A stretch of DNA of 64,000 nt from an uncultured Marinicella sp. (GTDB taxonomy: Bacteria; Pseudomonadota; Gammaproteobacteria; Xanthomonadales; Marinicellaceae): positions 248,001-312,000 of the forward strand of contig CANNAM010000001.1 in the NCBI GenBank assembly GCA_947502595.1. The letters run 5' to 3'. The position numbers were made by a program, and so were the translations under genes. Below, piece by piece: positions 24,888 through 34,498 of the stretch. The first letter of the stretch is position 1; each line of letters starts with the position of its first letter. Below the pieces are notes generated by a model. That model saw nothing but the letters and a program-made list of their open reading frames with translations. It searched no databases and was not told the DNA's origin.

Positions 24888-25637
24888 TTACATTTGGTCT
24901 GAACTGATTCTCGGTTTACTGGTGATCTTCATCAGTTTCCGGATTTCGTACAGCATCACACCTTGGGTGTAGGTCAGGTAATAGAATTTTTGAAACATAT
25001 CGGCTTCTTGGGTTAAGGTGCTGGCATATTTTAGTTGGTGTTGATCACGAGAGATACCGGTCCAATCTGTGACATTGATTCGCGCATTGGGATCATTAAA
25101 CTGAATATGTTTAACCAGCTCTGAATCAATTTCGAAATCTAAATCTAAAGGGTAACGTAATGCATATTCGCCGGTATCGGTTAATAATATTTGTAGTTGG
25201 CAATAAGGTTTAAAGCCATGGTACTCACCTTCGTTTTTGGATTTTTTTAAAAACACCAAAAAGCGCTCACCTTCGCCAGCGCGATCGGGGTAATAGCAGT
25301 TATGTGGCGCAAAACCTTTGCTGCTGACTACCAGTAAATCATTTTTATTCACCCCTTTGTAGGGTACATGCACATTCAAGAAGGCCTGACCTTTGGCGTT
25401 CAACTCTCGGGTTTGTTGGTAGTCAACATTCACTACTTGCGCGACTGCAATCACATCGGCCCATTCAGCCACTGCGGCAAAGGAGTCGAATTTAACCGGT
25501 ACAATATCAGTGTAATCGAATTGATAGTCTTGATTGGCCTCAGGCAATAAACCGTCGACACTGTGTTGTGCCTGGCTGTCAGGTGACCACCACAAAGCGT
25601 GACAGAGAAGGGTGAAAATGAGCAGTATTTTATTCAT
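24888..25637 (-). CDS. Secreted protein of unknown function, possibly NTR/TIMP-like fold
   Basis: A 249-residue protein with a signal peptide (MNKILLIFTLLCHALWWSPDSQA). The central part (WADVIAVAQVVNVDY ... VHVPYKGVNKNDLLVVSSKGFAPHNCYYPDRAGEGERFLVFLKKS ... KPYCQL) has the spacing of OB-fold NTR/TIMP-like exported proteins: an ADVI-x-x-x-x-V strand, a YKG turn, and a Cys-...-G-E-R-F-L-V-F-L strand. This is a weak structural guess. It is the last gene of the sco-psd operon, starting 4 bp after the psd stop. Confidence 0.6.
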   Translation of the reverse strand: MNKILLIFTLLCHALWWSPDSQAQHSVDGLLPEANQDYQFDYTDIVPVKFDSFAAVAEWADVIAVAQVVNVDYQQTRELNAKGQAFLNVHVPYKGVNKNDLLVVSSKGFAPHNCYYPDRAGEGERFLVFLKKSKNEGEYHGFKPYCQLQILLTDTGEYALRYPLDLDFEIDSELVKHIQFNDPNARINVTDWTGISRDQHQLKYASTLTQEADMFQKFYYLTYTQGVMLYEIRKLMKITSKPRISSDQM

Positions 25638-25641
25638 GGTG

Positions 25642-26508
25642 TTATTGACCTTTTTCTGGAGTAATAATTCCCTCTAAAGTGCCGATTCTTTGTCCCAGTT
25701 TCAATTCTGAGCCAGCTTTTAATTCTGCATTGAAAGTAACCGCATTTTTTGGAAACAACAAAATCACCGTTGAACCCATATTGAATCGACCCATTTCTTG
25801 CCCTTTTTTATATTGGCTTTGACCTTGGACCAAAATGTCAGTGACTTGATTAGCGTACGGTGGTGTAATGACGCCGTTACTGATGGTCTCGATACTGGAA
25901 ACCAGTATGGCGCCAACATACACATAGGCAATGTGACCGGCTGGGGTATGCAAATGATTGACCAACCGTTCATTGCGTGCAAATAACCGGGGTATTTTTT
26001 GTGTGGTCCAATCAGCAACGCTGAACAACCTGCCTGGGATGTGACGCATTGATTTGATTTGACAGTCCAATGGCGCATGTAAACGGTGGTAGTCTTTGGG
26101 CGAGAGGTAGATAGTAATGAATTGTCCATTGAGAAAATCTTCAGTCATTTCAGTCGCCAGCAGCTCTTTGATGGTGTAATGGTGGCCTTTGGCTTGCAAG
26201 ATTGCATCATGATCAATTTTTCCCAGTTGCGAGATCACACCATCCACTGGTGACACCAGGCTGTTGGCGGTTTGATCGATAGGCCGAGCAGATGGTTTCA
26301 ATGCGCGGGTAAAGAAGGCGTTGAAATGGGGGTAGTCATCGTAGTTTTTAGATACCGCTTCTGCTGTATTGATGTTGAACTTTTTAATCATCAAATTCAG
26401 CGTTATGTGCTTAATGGGTTTAAAACGAATGCGCATCAAGCCATACATCATTCTTGATAACAAGCGGTGCGGTAAAATATATTGCAACAGCAAAGCCAGG
26501 GTTTTCAT
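25642..26508 (-). CDS. psd: Phosphatidylserine decarboxylase proenzyme
   Basis: The 288-residue protein is a prokaryotic type-I Psd. It contains the conserved SPVDGVI block, HRLHAPLDC, the segment preceding the cleavage site, and FNMGSTVILLFP near residue 250. The self-cleavage motif is usually LGST; here it is MGST, with the Gly-Ser-Thr core intact, so the pyruvoyl group can form. It decarboxylates phosphatidylserine to phosphatidylethanolamine at the inner membrane. It overlaps the upstream sco gene by 4 bp, so the two are translationally coupled. Confidence 0.96.
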   Translation of the reverse strand: MKTLALLLQYILPHRLLSRMMYGLMRIRFKPIKHITLNLMIKKFNINTAEAVSKNYDDYPHFNAFFTRALKPSARPIDQTANSLVSPVDGVISQLGKIDHDAILQAKGHHYTIKELLATEMTEDFLNGQFITIYLSPKDYHRLHAPLDCQIKSMRHIPGRLFSVADWTTQKIPRLFARNERLVNHLHTPAGHIAYVYVGAILVSSIETISNGVITPPYANQVTDILVQGQSQYKKGQEMGRFNMGSTVILLFPKNAVTFNAELKAGSELKLGQRIGTLEGIITPEKGQ

Positions 26509-27128
26509 AATGCTTCCATAAATTGGGCCAAATCATCGGCTATCAAACGACTGTCATGTGGTGCTGGAAATAAGCCGATCCGCTCTCCTGCCGGGTTGAG
26601 TAGGAACAAAGCTGAAGCGTGGTCCACATCGTAAATCAGGTCACCTTCTTCATGCGCAGCCACTTTGTAAGCAACGCCTAATTGTGATGTCAGTGAAAGT
26701 ATGTTGGGAGCATCACCGGTTAAAGCATGAAACTCAGGATTGAAGTAGTTAATGTATTCTTTCAAGACAGCTGGGCTGTCCCGGTCAGGGTCGACTGAAA
26801 TAAATACAAACCGAGGACTGAGAAATTGTCGTTCGGCCAAATCTTTATCCACTTTTTGCAGGTCCAATAGGGTGGTGGGACAGATGTCAGGGCAGTGAGT
26901 GAAACCAAAGAACAGCACTGAATAGCTGCCTTTGAAGTCATCAGCAACCCAAGTTTCTGCATTTTGGTTGGTAAGCTGAAAGCCGGAAAATGATTTACCC
27001 TCTGGAAACAGTTTCAGTGCTTTGAAAGTTTTGTTGTGCAGTGAGTTTTCTGTAGTGCCGCCACAACTGAGTAGTGCCAAGCACAAGAACATGACCAGCC
27101 AGTGTGATTTATTTAAAAGATACGACAT
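26505..27128 (-). CDS. SCO1/SenC-family copper/thioredoxin-like lipoprotein
   Basis: A 207-residue protein with a lipobox (LCLALLSCGG) and a thioredoxin-like SCO domain. The copper-binding/redox CxxxC is GFTHCPDICPTTL, and the distal histidine lies in YDVDHASALFLL. VFISVDPDRDSPAVLKEY is typical of the family. SCO proteins deliver copper to cytochrome c oxidase CuA or keep its cysteines reduced. It is the first gene of an operon with psd and a secreted unknown, and divergent from prmB. Confidence 0.93.
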   Translation of the reverse strand: MSYLLNKSHWLVMFLCLALLSCGGTTENSLHNKTFKALKLFPEGKSFSGFQLTNQNAETWVADDFKGSYSVLFFGFTHCPDICPTTLLDLQKVDKDLAERQFLSPRFVFISVDPDRDSPAVLKEYINYFNPEFHALTGDAPNILSLTSQLGVAYKVAAHEEGDLIYDVDHASALFLLNPAGERIGLFPAPHDSRLIADDLAQFMEAL

Positions 27129-27200
27129 AATGCTGTTTTATCCATTGACCTGATTAATAAAAACAGGCATTGTATAACTTTTTGTCAGTTGGTGTAATAC

Positions 27201-28112
27201 GTGGCGACTTTGTTGCAAGATTTATTCAAACAATCAGTGGAGGTTTTATCTAACCAACAACTGTTTTACGGCCATGGTGTCGAGGTAGCAGAAGATGAGG
27301 TGGTGCTGTTGTTGATGCATGTACTGCAAATGGATTTTGCAACTTTAAACACCCAAGCAGATCATCCAGTCACTGAAGCACAAATTGAGTTGGCCAATCA
27401 CCTGATGGAACAGCGCATTCAACAACGCATGCCAATGGCTTATGTGGTGGGTTTTGCCATTTTTGCGGGTTTGCGTTTTAAAGTGGACCAGCGGGTGTTG
27501 ATACCACGCTCTCCTTTTGTGGAGTTGATTGATTTAGGTTTCCAGCCTTGGATGAATTTAAATCAACCCAGTAAAGTCATGGACTTGTGCTGTGGTTCAG
27601 GGTGTATTGGTTTGGCCATTGCGCATTATTTTACAGCTGCCCAAGTTGACCTTGTTGACCTCAGCGAGGCGGCACTCGAATTGGCGCTGGAAAATGCCAG
27701 GGATTTACAGTTGACAGAACAAGTGCGCACCATTCAATCGGATTTATTCAATGAGTTGGATGGTCCATATGATTTAATCGCGGCCAATCCACCTTATGTA
27801 GATGAGGGTGAGTACCAGGAATTGCCTGAAGAATTTAGCCATGAACCGAAGATGGCTTTGGTGAGTCAGAAAAATGGCATGGAATTGCCAGTTAAAATAT
27901 TGGCGCAAGCAGCTGACTACTTGGCTGATAACGGTTATTTGTTCCTGGAGGTTGGCTACAATGATGAAGTTTTGGCTGAAAGTTTGCCTGATGTACCGTT
28001 CGAATGGCTGGATTTCAGCCTAGGTGGGCAAGGAATTTGTGTTTTTAGTCGTCATGATTTGTTAAAGTACCGCACTGACTTTATGGAGTTTTTGCAAACC
28101 GATGTCACATAA
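27201..28112 (+). CDS. prmB: Ribosomal protein uL3 N5-glutamine methyltransferase
   Basis: A 303-residue class I SAM methyltransferase of the PrmB/PrmC family. The SAM loop is [14 protein letters not shown] and the glutamine-binding signature is [27 protein letters not shown], where the PPYVD...LPEEF form is typical of PrmB rather than PrmC. It methylates a glutamine in ribosomal protein L3. The start is GTG at 27201. It overlaps aroC by 11 bp, an arrangement that is common in gammaproteobacteria. Confidence 0.95.
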   Translation: MATLLQDLFKQSVEVLSNQQLFYGHGVEVAEDEVVLLLMHVLQMDFATLNTQADHPVTEAQIELANHLMEQRIQQRMPMAYVVGFAIFAGLRFKVDQRVLIPRSPFVELIDLGFQPWMNLNQPSKVMDLCCGSGCIGLAIAHYFTAAQVDLVDLSEAALELALENARDLQLTEQVRTIQSDLFNELDGPYDLIAANPPYVDEGEYQELPEEFSHEPKMALVSQKNGMELPVKILAQAADYLADNGYLFLEVGYNDEVLAESLPDVPFEWLDFSLGGQGICVFSRHDLLKYRTDFMEFLQTDVT

Positions 28113-29172
28113 CACATTTGGTAAAAATTTACGTTTCACTTCTTTTGGCGAATCGCATGGCAGTACCATTGGTTGTGTGCTTGATGGTTTTCCACCGGGT
28201 ATGGCAATTACGCCTGAAGAAATCAAGCAGCAGCTGATACGCCGTGCCACTGGCCAGTCGCGTCACACCTCGCAACGCAAGGAGCAAGATGATGTGCAAA
28301 TTGTGTCTGGTGTGTTTGAAGGTGTAACCACAGGCCACCCCATAGCGCTGATTATCGAAAACACCGATGCACGCAGCAAAGACTATACAGCCATTGCCAA
28401 ACAAATTCGTCCAGGACATGCTGACTTTTCCTACTGGAAAAAATACGGTGTTCGAGATTACCGTGGTGGCGGACGTTCTTCGGCACGCGAAACCACCATG
28501 CGGGTTGCCGCTGGCGCCTTAGCGCGCAAGTGGTTGCTGGAAAATTACCGCATAACCATCACGGCATGGTTGGCTCAATTGGGCGACATCAAGTTGGCCC
28601 CAGGGGATTTGTCTCGAATTGATGAAAGCCCATTTTTTACCGGTGAAATAGACCGGGTTCCTGAACTGGATCAGTACATGGACGCATTGAGAAAATCAGG
28701 AGATTCTGTGGGTGCTCGCATCAATGCCTGCGCCAGTCATGTGCCAGCTGGATTGGGCGAACCAGTGTATGGTAAGTTGGATGCAGAATTGGCATTGGCA
28801 ATGATGAGTATCAATGCCACCAAGGGGGTTGAAATTGGTGCTGGATTTGAGTCAGTGAATCAAAATGGATCGGTACACCGTGATGAAATCATAGCGGGTG
28901 AGTTTGCCAGCAACCATGCTGGTGGTATTTTGGCAGGTGTTTCAACTGGCCAGGACATCACTTTGAGTGTGGCTTTCAAGCCCACTTCCTCATTGCGAAT
29001 TCCGGGTCAAAGTATCGACACAGAAGGGCGTGCGATAGAAGTGGTGACCAAAGGTCGACATGATCCTTGTGTTGGCATTCGCGCCACGCCAATAGTTGAA
29101 GCCATGATGGCACTGGTGATCATGGATCATATCATGCGACATCAGGCGCAAACAGGTTCAAGCAATAAATAA
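28102..29172 (+). CDS. aroC: Chorismate synthase
   Basis: The 356-residue enzyme shows the chorismate synthase signatures [19 protein letters not shown] near the N terminus, [33 protein letters not shown] in the middle and [17 protein letters not shown]-like text later. It converts EPSP to chorismate with reduced FMN, the last step of the shikimate pathway and upstream of the trp genes in this window. It overlaps prmB and precedes asd by 35 bp. Confidence 0.98.
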   Translation: MSHNTFGKNLRFTSFGESHGSTIGCVLDGFPPGMAITPEEIKQQLIRRATGQSRHTSQRKEQDDVQIVSGVFEGVTTGHPIALIIENTDARSKDYTAIAKQIRPGHADFSYWKKYGVRDYRGGGRSSARETTMRVAAGALARKWLLENYRITITAWLAQLGDIKLAPGDLSRIDESPFFTGEIDRVPELDQYMDALRKSGDSVGARINACASHVPAGLGEPVYGKLDAELALAMMSINATKGVEIGAGFESVNQNGSVHRDEIIAGEFASNHAGGILAGVSTGQDITLSVAFKPTSSLRIPGQSIDTEGRAIEVVTKGRHDPCVGIRATPIVEAMMALVIMDHIMRHQAQTGSSNK

Positions 29173-29207
29173 AACCTTCAATAAAACAAGATTATTAGAT
29201 TACATAT

Positions 29208-30236
29208 ATGAATAAAAAATACAATGTTGCCGTGGTCGGCGCCACAGGCGCCGTCGGTAAAACCATACTGAGTATACTGGAAGAGAGGAAATTTCCAGTG
29301 GCTGAAATTTTCCCATTGGCCAGTGAACGCAGTGCTGGAGAAGTCATCGACTTCAACAACAAGCAGGTGAGAATTGGCAACTTGGCGGACTTTGATTTTG
29401 CCCGGGCTGACATTGCCTTGTTTTCTGCTGGTGCCAGTGTTTCTGCTGAATATGCACCCAAAGCGGCGAGTAAAAAGTGTGTGGTCATTGATAACACCTC
29501 GTACTTTAGAAATGAACAAGACGTGCCCTTGGTGGTTGCAGAAGTCAATCCTGAAGCCATACAAGATTACCAACAGACTTTTATCATTGCCAATCCTAAT
29601 TGTTCAACCATCCAAATGTTGGTTGCTCTGGCCCCCATTCATCAGCAAGTAGGTATTGAACGCATCAATGTGGCAACCTACCAATCTGTTTCTGGGGCAG
29701 GCAATAAAGGGGTGGATGAATTGGCGGAGCAAACTAAGTCTCTGTTGAATTTCAAACCGTTAAAAATCAATGCTTTTTCGCAGCAAATTGCATTTAATGT
29801 GATTCCTCATATAGATCAGTTTCAGGACAATGGCTACACCAAAGAGGAAATGAAAATGGTTTGGGAAACGCAAAAAATTCTTGGGGACAGGAGTATTTTA
29901 GTGAACCCTACTTGTGTCAGGGTGCCAGTATTTTATGGACATGCTGAAGCAGTTAATATTGAAACCAGAGAAAAAATTACCGCCGCAGAAGTTAAACAAT
30001 TAATGACTGATGCTGTAGGCGTTGAGCTGATGGATGAGCCAAGCTCGCTGAGCTACCCATCACCGGCGGTACATTGTGCAGGTAATGATCCAGTATATGT
30101 GGGCAGGATTCGAGAAGATATATCCTACGAAAAGGGCATAAACCTATGGATTGTAGCGGATAATATCCGTAAAGGAGCGGCTTTAAACAGTGTGCAAATT
30201 GCAGAAATTCTAGTAAATATACTGGATAAAGAGTAA
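29208..30236 (+). CDS. asd: Aspartate-semialdehyde dehydrogenase
   Basis: A 342-residue enzyme with the NADP loop VVGATGAVGKTIL, the active-site cysteine in IIANPNCSTIQM, and the substrate/hinge block YQSVSGAGNKGVDEL. It reduces aspartyl phosphate to the semialdehyde for lysine/diaminopimelate, threonine and methionine synthesis. It opens the conserved asd-fimV-truA-trpF cluster of gammaproteobacteria. No strong Shine-Dalgarno is visible before the ATG. Confidence 0.97.
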   Translation: MNKKYNVAVVGATGAVGKTILSILEERKFPVAEIFPLASERSAGEVIDFNNKQVRIGNLADFDFARADIALFSAGASVSAEYAPKAASKKCVVIDNTSYFRNEQDVPLVVAEVNPEAIQDYQQTFIIANPNCSTIQMLVALAPIHQQVGIERINVATYQSVSGAGNKGVDELAEQTKSLLNFKPLKINAFSQQIAFNVIPHIDQFQDNGYTKEEMKMVWETQKILGDRSILVNPTCVRVPVFYGHAEAVNIETREKITAAEVKQLMTDAVGVELMDEPSSLSYPSPAVHCAGNDPVYVGRIREDISYEKGINLWIVADNIRKGAALNSVQIAEILVNILDKE

Positions 30237-30300
30237 GTTAGCTGACTTTTATTAGACAAATTCTTGGATTTTTAATGTAGAATTAGTTACCATCAATCAC

Positions 30301-30320
30301 AATAACTTAAAATAACTTAA
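30301..30320 (+). repeat. Tandem 10-bp direct repeat upstream of fimV
   Basis: AATAACTTAA occurs twice in immediate succession, ending 17 bp before the fimV start. It may be a simple duplication in the leader; no known operator is recognised. Confidence 0.6.
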
Positions 30321-30337
30321 AAAGCACTGGGTAAATT

Positions 30338-32989
30338 ATGAAACAAAAACTGACTTTATTGGCCTTGGTTATTGGATTAACCATCGTTTCACAAACATCT
30401 TTTTCATTGGGCATGAGTAAAATTCAAGTCTATACAGCCTTGGATGAGCCGTTGCGATCAAGCATCGAGTTGTTGACCAGTGCAGATGAGGAGTTGGTTG
30501 ACTTAGAAGTTAAATTAGCCAGCAGTGAGGATTACCAAAAAGTCGGTTTGGATAAATCATTTGTGCCAAGCAACATCTTGGTAGAGCTTGATAAAGAAAA
30601 TCCCCACCTGATTAATGTGACTTCAAATGGTCCGGTTTCTGAGCCAATAGTCAGTATTTTATTGGATGTGAATTGGAAAAATGGACGCATCCTCAGGGAG
30701 TTCACTGTCTTACTGGATCCTCCTTCCTATGAAAACGCCAATTACCAAGCCCAAGTTAACAATGTAGTGGTTGAGCCGTTGCAGAATGATGTGATTGAAG
30801 AACCTATTGCTGAGGAGCCTGTGCTTGTAGAGTCTGTGTCTGAGGTTGAGTCTGAGCCGGTGGTTGAGGGTTCAGAGCAAAGCATCACTTATACCAATGA
30901 AGACTTTGAGCAGTATGAAGACAACGAAACTGAAGTAGCAAACAGTGTACAAACTGACTACAGCAGCAATGCATCTGAAGTGTATGTTGAAGCAGGTGAT
31001 ACCTTGTGGCGCATAGCCAATGAGAATAAAGTTGCTGACCTTTCGGCACAGCAAATGATGATGGCAATTTACAACAGCAACCCCAGTGCATTTATTGATA
31101 ACAACATCAATAAATTAATCAAAGGCAGTCGATTGAATATGCCAACAGCTGATGAAGCCAAAAGTATTGGTTTTTCAGATGCACTTGCACAAGTTGAATC
31201 GCATCATCAGTCTTGGACACCAGAACAAGCAAGCTATAACACTTACCAAACTGAGACAGACGTTGCACCAGCAGTTGAGGACAGTCCTTCGGGCTTAGAT
31301 TATGGAGTGCAGTTATCTGGTGGCGACAGTGAAGGCTCAGATACCGGACAGTCTAATTCTGACCAAGGTTCTGCCGACACTGCCATCGCTTTAGAGGAAG
31401 ATTTGTATAATAAAGATGCAGAAAACTCTGAGTTAAAAGAACGCATCACTGAGTTAGAAGATATTGTTGAGCAACAACAAGATGTGCTTGACATCAGTGA
31501 CGATGGTTTGGCGAATTTAGAAAGCCAGTTGGCTGCAGCCGCCGATGAAACCACTGATGAAGTTCAAGATGTATTGGCTGAAACTGGTGATGCAGTTGAA
31601 GCTGTGGCTGATGATATTTGGGATGCTGCAACTGACGAGTCGGATGACTTGAGTTTATCTGTCGATGTTGATACTTCTGAAGATGGCTTGGATGATGAAT
31701 CATCAGACAGCCTACAAGCTGGTGACTTTGATGGCGGCGTAGACAGTGACATTGATGCTGATAATGATAATGAGCAGGTTGCTGAAGACACCACAGTTGC
31801 TGACACTGAAAGCACCAGCCCTGCTGTGTTCAGTGGCAATACGCAACATAGCGAATCTTTTGTAGACACAGCAATCAATTGGGTTATGGATAATCTGCTG
31901 TGGGTTTTGGCTGGTTTGGTTGGCTTGATAGTGTTGATATTTTTGCCCAAGGCATTGCGCAGTGATGCTGGTGAAGATGAAGATGGCACCAGCTTTTTAG
32001 ATGACATCAAAAACAATAAGCGCCAAACTGAAGAAGTCGAAGATATGGATACAGCTGAGACTAAAATGAACCAACCTTTGGTTGATGATGACCAAGCAGA
32101 AGATGAAGCAGAAGCCGATAGTGAAGGAGACGTCTTGGCAGAGCTAGATAAACGCATTGATTTTGATGAGCCAGCTGATGAGCCTACATTCGAAGAACTG
32201 TCAGGTGAAGCAGACGAATTAACTGAGTTGAATGAAACCGGAGCGTTCGAAACTGTTGAAGATGATGGGTTTGATTTAGATGGCTTCCTGAATGATGAAC
32301 CAGCAGATCTCAGTGACGACAATGACATGACGGCGACTAAGGACCACGCGGCCACTTTGGCAGGAGTGGACTTCGCCGATGAATCTGAAGCAGATGAAAA
32401 AGGTGAGTCTGAAGATGTTGCTGATGACTTTTTCAGTGTTGAAGACGATGCTGATCTTGAGGATTTGTCACTTGATGATATTTCGATGGATGATTTAGAC
32501 TTGGATGATGCCGCTGATACGTTAGAAACAGCCGCCGAAGAAACCACCCAAGCTGTTGAAATAACTGCTGATGATTTAGACGATGAATTCAGTTTCGATG
32601 GTGAAGATGATTTTGACTTTGATCTTGATGATGAGTTAGAAGAGTTGGAACAAGCAGAAGACGGTGAGCTTAAAGAGGTTGCCGATCAGGTGATTGACAA
32701 TACAGAAGATGCTGCTGAGGAGTTCAACGACATGTTGGATATTTCTGATGAGGACACTGAAAGTTTTGAAATAATAGATGAGGCAGACAGCACTATGGAT
32801 GAAGAAATTGATTTGGGTTTAGAAGATTTGATTGATGAAGGTGATGTAGTTGAAACCAAAATTGATTTGGCCAAAGCCTACATTGAGATGGGTGATGCTG
32901 AAGGGGCGAAAAACTTACTCAATGAGATTTATACTGAAGGCACTGAAGAACAAATCGCCAAAGCCAAGAAATTGCTGGATGATATGTAA
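30338..32989 (+). CDS. fimV: FimV/HubP-family polar landmark protein
   Basis: An 883-residue FimV-family protein. It has a signal peptide (to ~26), the N-terminal FimV domain (KIQVYTALDEPLRSSIELL), a LysM peptidoglycan-binding domain (~210-265, YVEAGDTLWRIANENKV), a short coiled coil (~345-385) and one transmembrane segment (~525-550, LLWVLAGLVGLIVLIFLP). A very acidic cytoplasmic region (Asp/Glu runs) follows, ending in the conserved C-terminal FimV TPR motif (KIDLAKAYIEMGDAEGAKNLLNEI). FimV/HubP organise cell poles, type IV pili and flagella. The gene sits in its standard place between asd and truA. Confidence 0.95.
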   Translation: MKQKLTLLALVIGLTIVSQTSFSLGMSKIQVYTALDEPLRSSIELLTSADEELVDLEVKLASSEDYQKVGLDKSFVPSNILVELDKENPHLINVTSNGPVSEPIVSILLDVNWKNGRILREFTVLLDPPSYENANYQAQVNNVVVEPLQNDVIEEPIAEEPVLVESVSEVESEPVVEGSEQSITYTNEDFEQYEDNETEVANSVQTDYSSNASEVYVEAGDTLWRIANENKVADLSAQQMMMAIYNSNPSAFIDNNINKLIKGSRLNMPTADEAKSIGFSDALAQVESHHQSWTPEQASYNTYQTETDVAPAVEDSPSGLDYGVQLSGGDSEGSDTGQSNSDQGSADTAIALEEDLYNKDAENSELKERITELEDIVEQQQDVLDISDDGLANLESQLAAAADETTDEVQDVLAETGDAVEAVADDIWDAATDESDDLSLSVDVDTSEDGLDDESSDSLQAGDFDGGVDSDIDADNDNEQVAEDTTVADTESTSPAVFSGNTQHSESFVDTAINWVMDNLLWVLAGLVGLIVLIFLPKALRSDAGEDEDGTSFLDDIKNNKRQTEEVEDMDTAETKMNQPLVDDDQAEDEAEADSEGDVLAELDKRIDFDEPADEPTFEELSGEADELTELNETGAFETVEDDGFDLDGFLNDEPADLSDDNDMTATKDHAATLAGVDFADESEADEKGESEDVADDFFSVEDDADLEDLSLDDISMDDLDLDDAADTLETAAEETTQAVEITADDLDDEFSFDGEDDFDFDLDDELEELEQAEDGELKEVADQVIDNTEDAAEEFNDMLDISDEDTESFEIIDEADSTMDEEIDLGLEDLIDEGDVVETKIDLAKAYIEMGDAEGAKNLLNEIYTEGTEEQIAKAKKLLDDM

Positions 32990-33026
32990 CAGCTGAGTAG
33001 CTAAAGACATACTCATAATTTATAAT

Positions 33027-33055
33027 AAGCCGGGTTTAACCACCCGGCTTTTTTT
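33027..33055 (+). terminator. Intrinsic terminator directly abutting the truA start
   Basis: AAGCCGGGT/ACCCGGCTT is a perfect 9-bp stem with a 6-nt loop, followed by Ts up to position 33055. The truA ATG starts at 33056, with no base between. It ends the fimV transcript and also occupies the place where a truA Shine-Dalgarno should be. Confidence 0.88.
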
Positions 33056-33817
33056 ATGCGCATAGCCTGCGGAATTGAGTATGACGGTCACCCGTTTTAT
33101 GGTTTTCAGGTTCAAATCCAAGAGCCAACCGTACAATCATGTTTAGAACAAGCCATCAGTCGTGTGGCGAATCACCCCGTTAAAATCTACTGTGCTGGTA
33201 GGACTGACACCGGCGTCAGTGCTACGCAACAAGTGATACATTTCGAGACTGATGCGATTCGAACAGCGCACCAATGGCTGCTAGGGATTAATACAGCTGT
33301 CAATAATGGCATCGTAGTTTTGTGGGTTAAGTTTGTCGGTGATGATTTTCATGCCAGGTTTTCTGCCACCAGTCGCAGTTATGAGTACCGCATACTGAAC
33401 CGGAGGGTCAGACCAGCCATTAACCGTCATCATTTGACGTGGATTTTACAGCCGCTGAATGATAATGCCATGCATGAGGCGGTGCAATGTCTAATGGGAA
33501 CGCATGATTTCAGTGCGTTCAGATCCAGTCGTTGTCAAGCCAATCATGCTGAGCGAACCATGTTGCATGCAGCTGTGAGTAGGCAAGGTGAAATTATTAA
33601 TTGCACTTTTAGAGCCAATGGCTTCTTACATCATATGATAAGAAACATTATGGGAACCATTATAAAAGTTGGTAAAGGCGAGCAACCTGTTGCATGGGTG
33701 CAAGCAGTTTTAAACAGCAAAGACCGCACCCAAGCCGGTATGACAGCAGCACCCAATGGCTTAACCTTTTGTGGAGTCACTTATCCTGAAAAATATGAAA
33801 TTCCAAACCATGAATAA
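33056..33817 (+). CDS. truA: tRNA pseudouridine synthase A
   Basis: The 253-residue protein matches TruA. It begins MRIACGIEYDGHPFYGFQVQ, contains the catalytic aspartate in AGRTDTGVSATQQVIHF, and has FHARFSATSRSYEYRI and FLHHMIRNIMGTIIKVG. It makes pseudouridine at positions 38-40 of tRNA anticodon stems. The start is certain from family alignment, yet no Shine-Dalgarno precedes it because a terminator hairpin with its T-run ends one base upstream. The trpF start lies inside the truA 3' end. Confidence 0.96.
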   Translation: MRIACGIEYDGHPFYGFQVQIQEPTVQSCLEQAISRVANHPVKIYCAGRTDTGVSATQQVIHFETDAIRTAHQWLLGINTAVNNGIVVLWVKFVGDDFHARFSATSRSYEYRILNRRVRPAINRHHLTWILQPLNDNAMHEAVQCLMGTHDFSAFRSSRCQANHAERTMLHAAVSRQGEIINCTFRANGFLHHMIRNIMGTIIKVGKGEQPVAWVQAVLNSKDRTQAGMTAAPNGLTFCGVTYPEKYEIPNHE

Positions 33818-34466
33818 AATCAGTGTTAAATTTTGCGGATTAAAGACGTTGGCAGAAGTGGACGCTGCAATTGCTGCTCAAGTAGACGCCATTGGTTTGG
33901 TGTTTGTTGAGAAAAGTCCGCGGTTTATCACTCCTGAACAGGCTTTGCCTTTGGCTGCATCAGCAAAACAATCAGGTGTAAAGGTGGTGGCTTTGTTTGC
34001 TGACCATCCTGTGGAAGTGGTTGAACAAGTTATCCAAGTCATTGAACCTGATATTTTGCAATTCCATGGGGCTGAGTCGGGTGCTTTTTGTGAGCAGTTC
34101 AATCGTGCCTACTGGAAAGCTGTGCCGATGTTGGCTGTTAGTGACTACGTAAGCTATATGATAAATTACCCCAAAGCTGAAGCATTTTTACTTGATGCCT
34201 TTGGTGGAAAAACAACAGGTGGTTCAGGCCAAGCTTTTAAGTGGTTTAAGTTGCCTGATGAATGGCTTTCAAAGCTGATCTTAGCAGGTGGTATCAATGC
34301 CGATAATGTGGCTTTGGCTTTAACTGCAACAGGCGCGCAATTTATCGATACCAGCAGTGGAATTGAGTCTGTACCTGGCGTAAAATCGACAACTAAAATG
34401 ATGGCTTTGATGGCTCAAATTAAGGCATTCCAAACTGCTCTACAGTTAAATAAGTCAACAACATAA
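33810..34466 (+). CDS. trpF: Phosphoribosylanthranilate isomerase
   Basis: From the ATG at 33810 the protein is 218 residues, the normal TrpF length; the track's 13-residue extension at 33771 has no family support. Signatures: SVKFCGLKTLAEVD (catalytic Cys), VVALFADHPVE, ILQFHGAESG, LLDAFGGKTTGGSGQAFKW (catalytic Asp) and ILAGGINADNV. It isomerises N-(5-phosphoribosyl)anthranilate in tryptophan synthesis. It overlaps truA by 8 bp and precedes trpB by 32 bp. Confidence 0.95.
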   Translation: MNKISVKFCGLKTLAEVDAAIAAQVDAIGLVFVEKSPRFITPEQALPLAASAKQSGVKVVALFADHPVEVVEQVIQVIEPDILQFHGAESGAFCEQFNRAYWKAVPMLAVSDYVSYMINYPKAEAFLLDAFGGKTTGGSGQAFKWFKLPDEWLSKLILAGGINADNVALALTATGAQFIDTSSGIESVPGVKSTTKMMALMAQIKAFQTALQLNKSTT

Positions 34467-34498
34467 AAAATAAATGAAAATCCAACCCAAGCAAAATT

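Noticed and set aside
31564-32547. 327-codon minus-strand ORF, very Ser-rich
   Set aside because: It is the antisense of the Asp/Glu-rich fimV region (GAT/GAA codons read as ATC/TTC and TCA/TCT). It has no RBS or domain.
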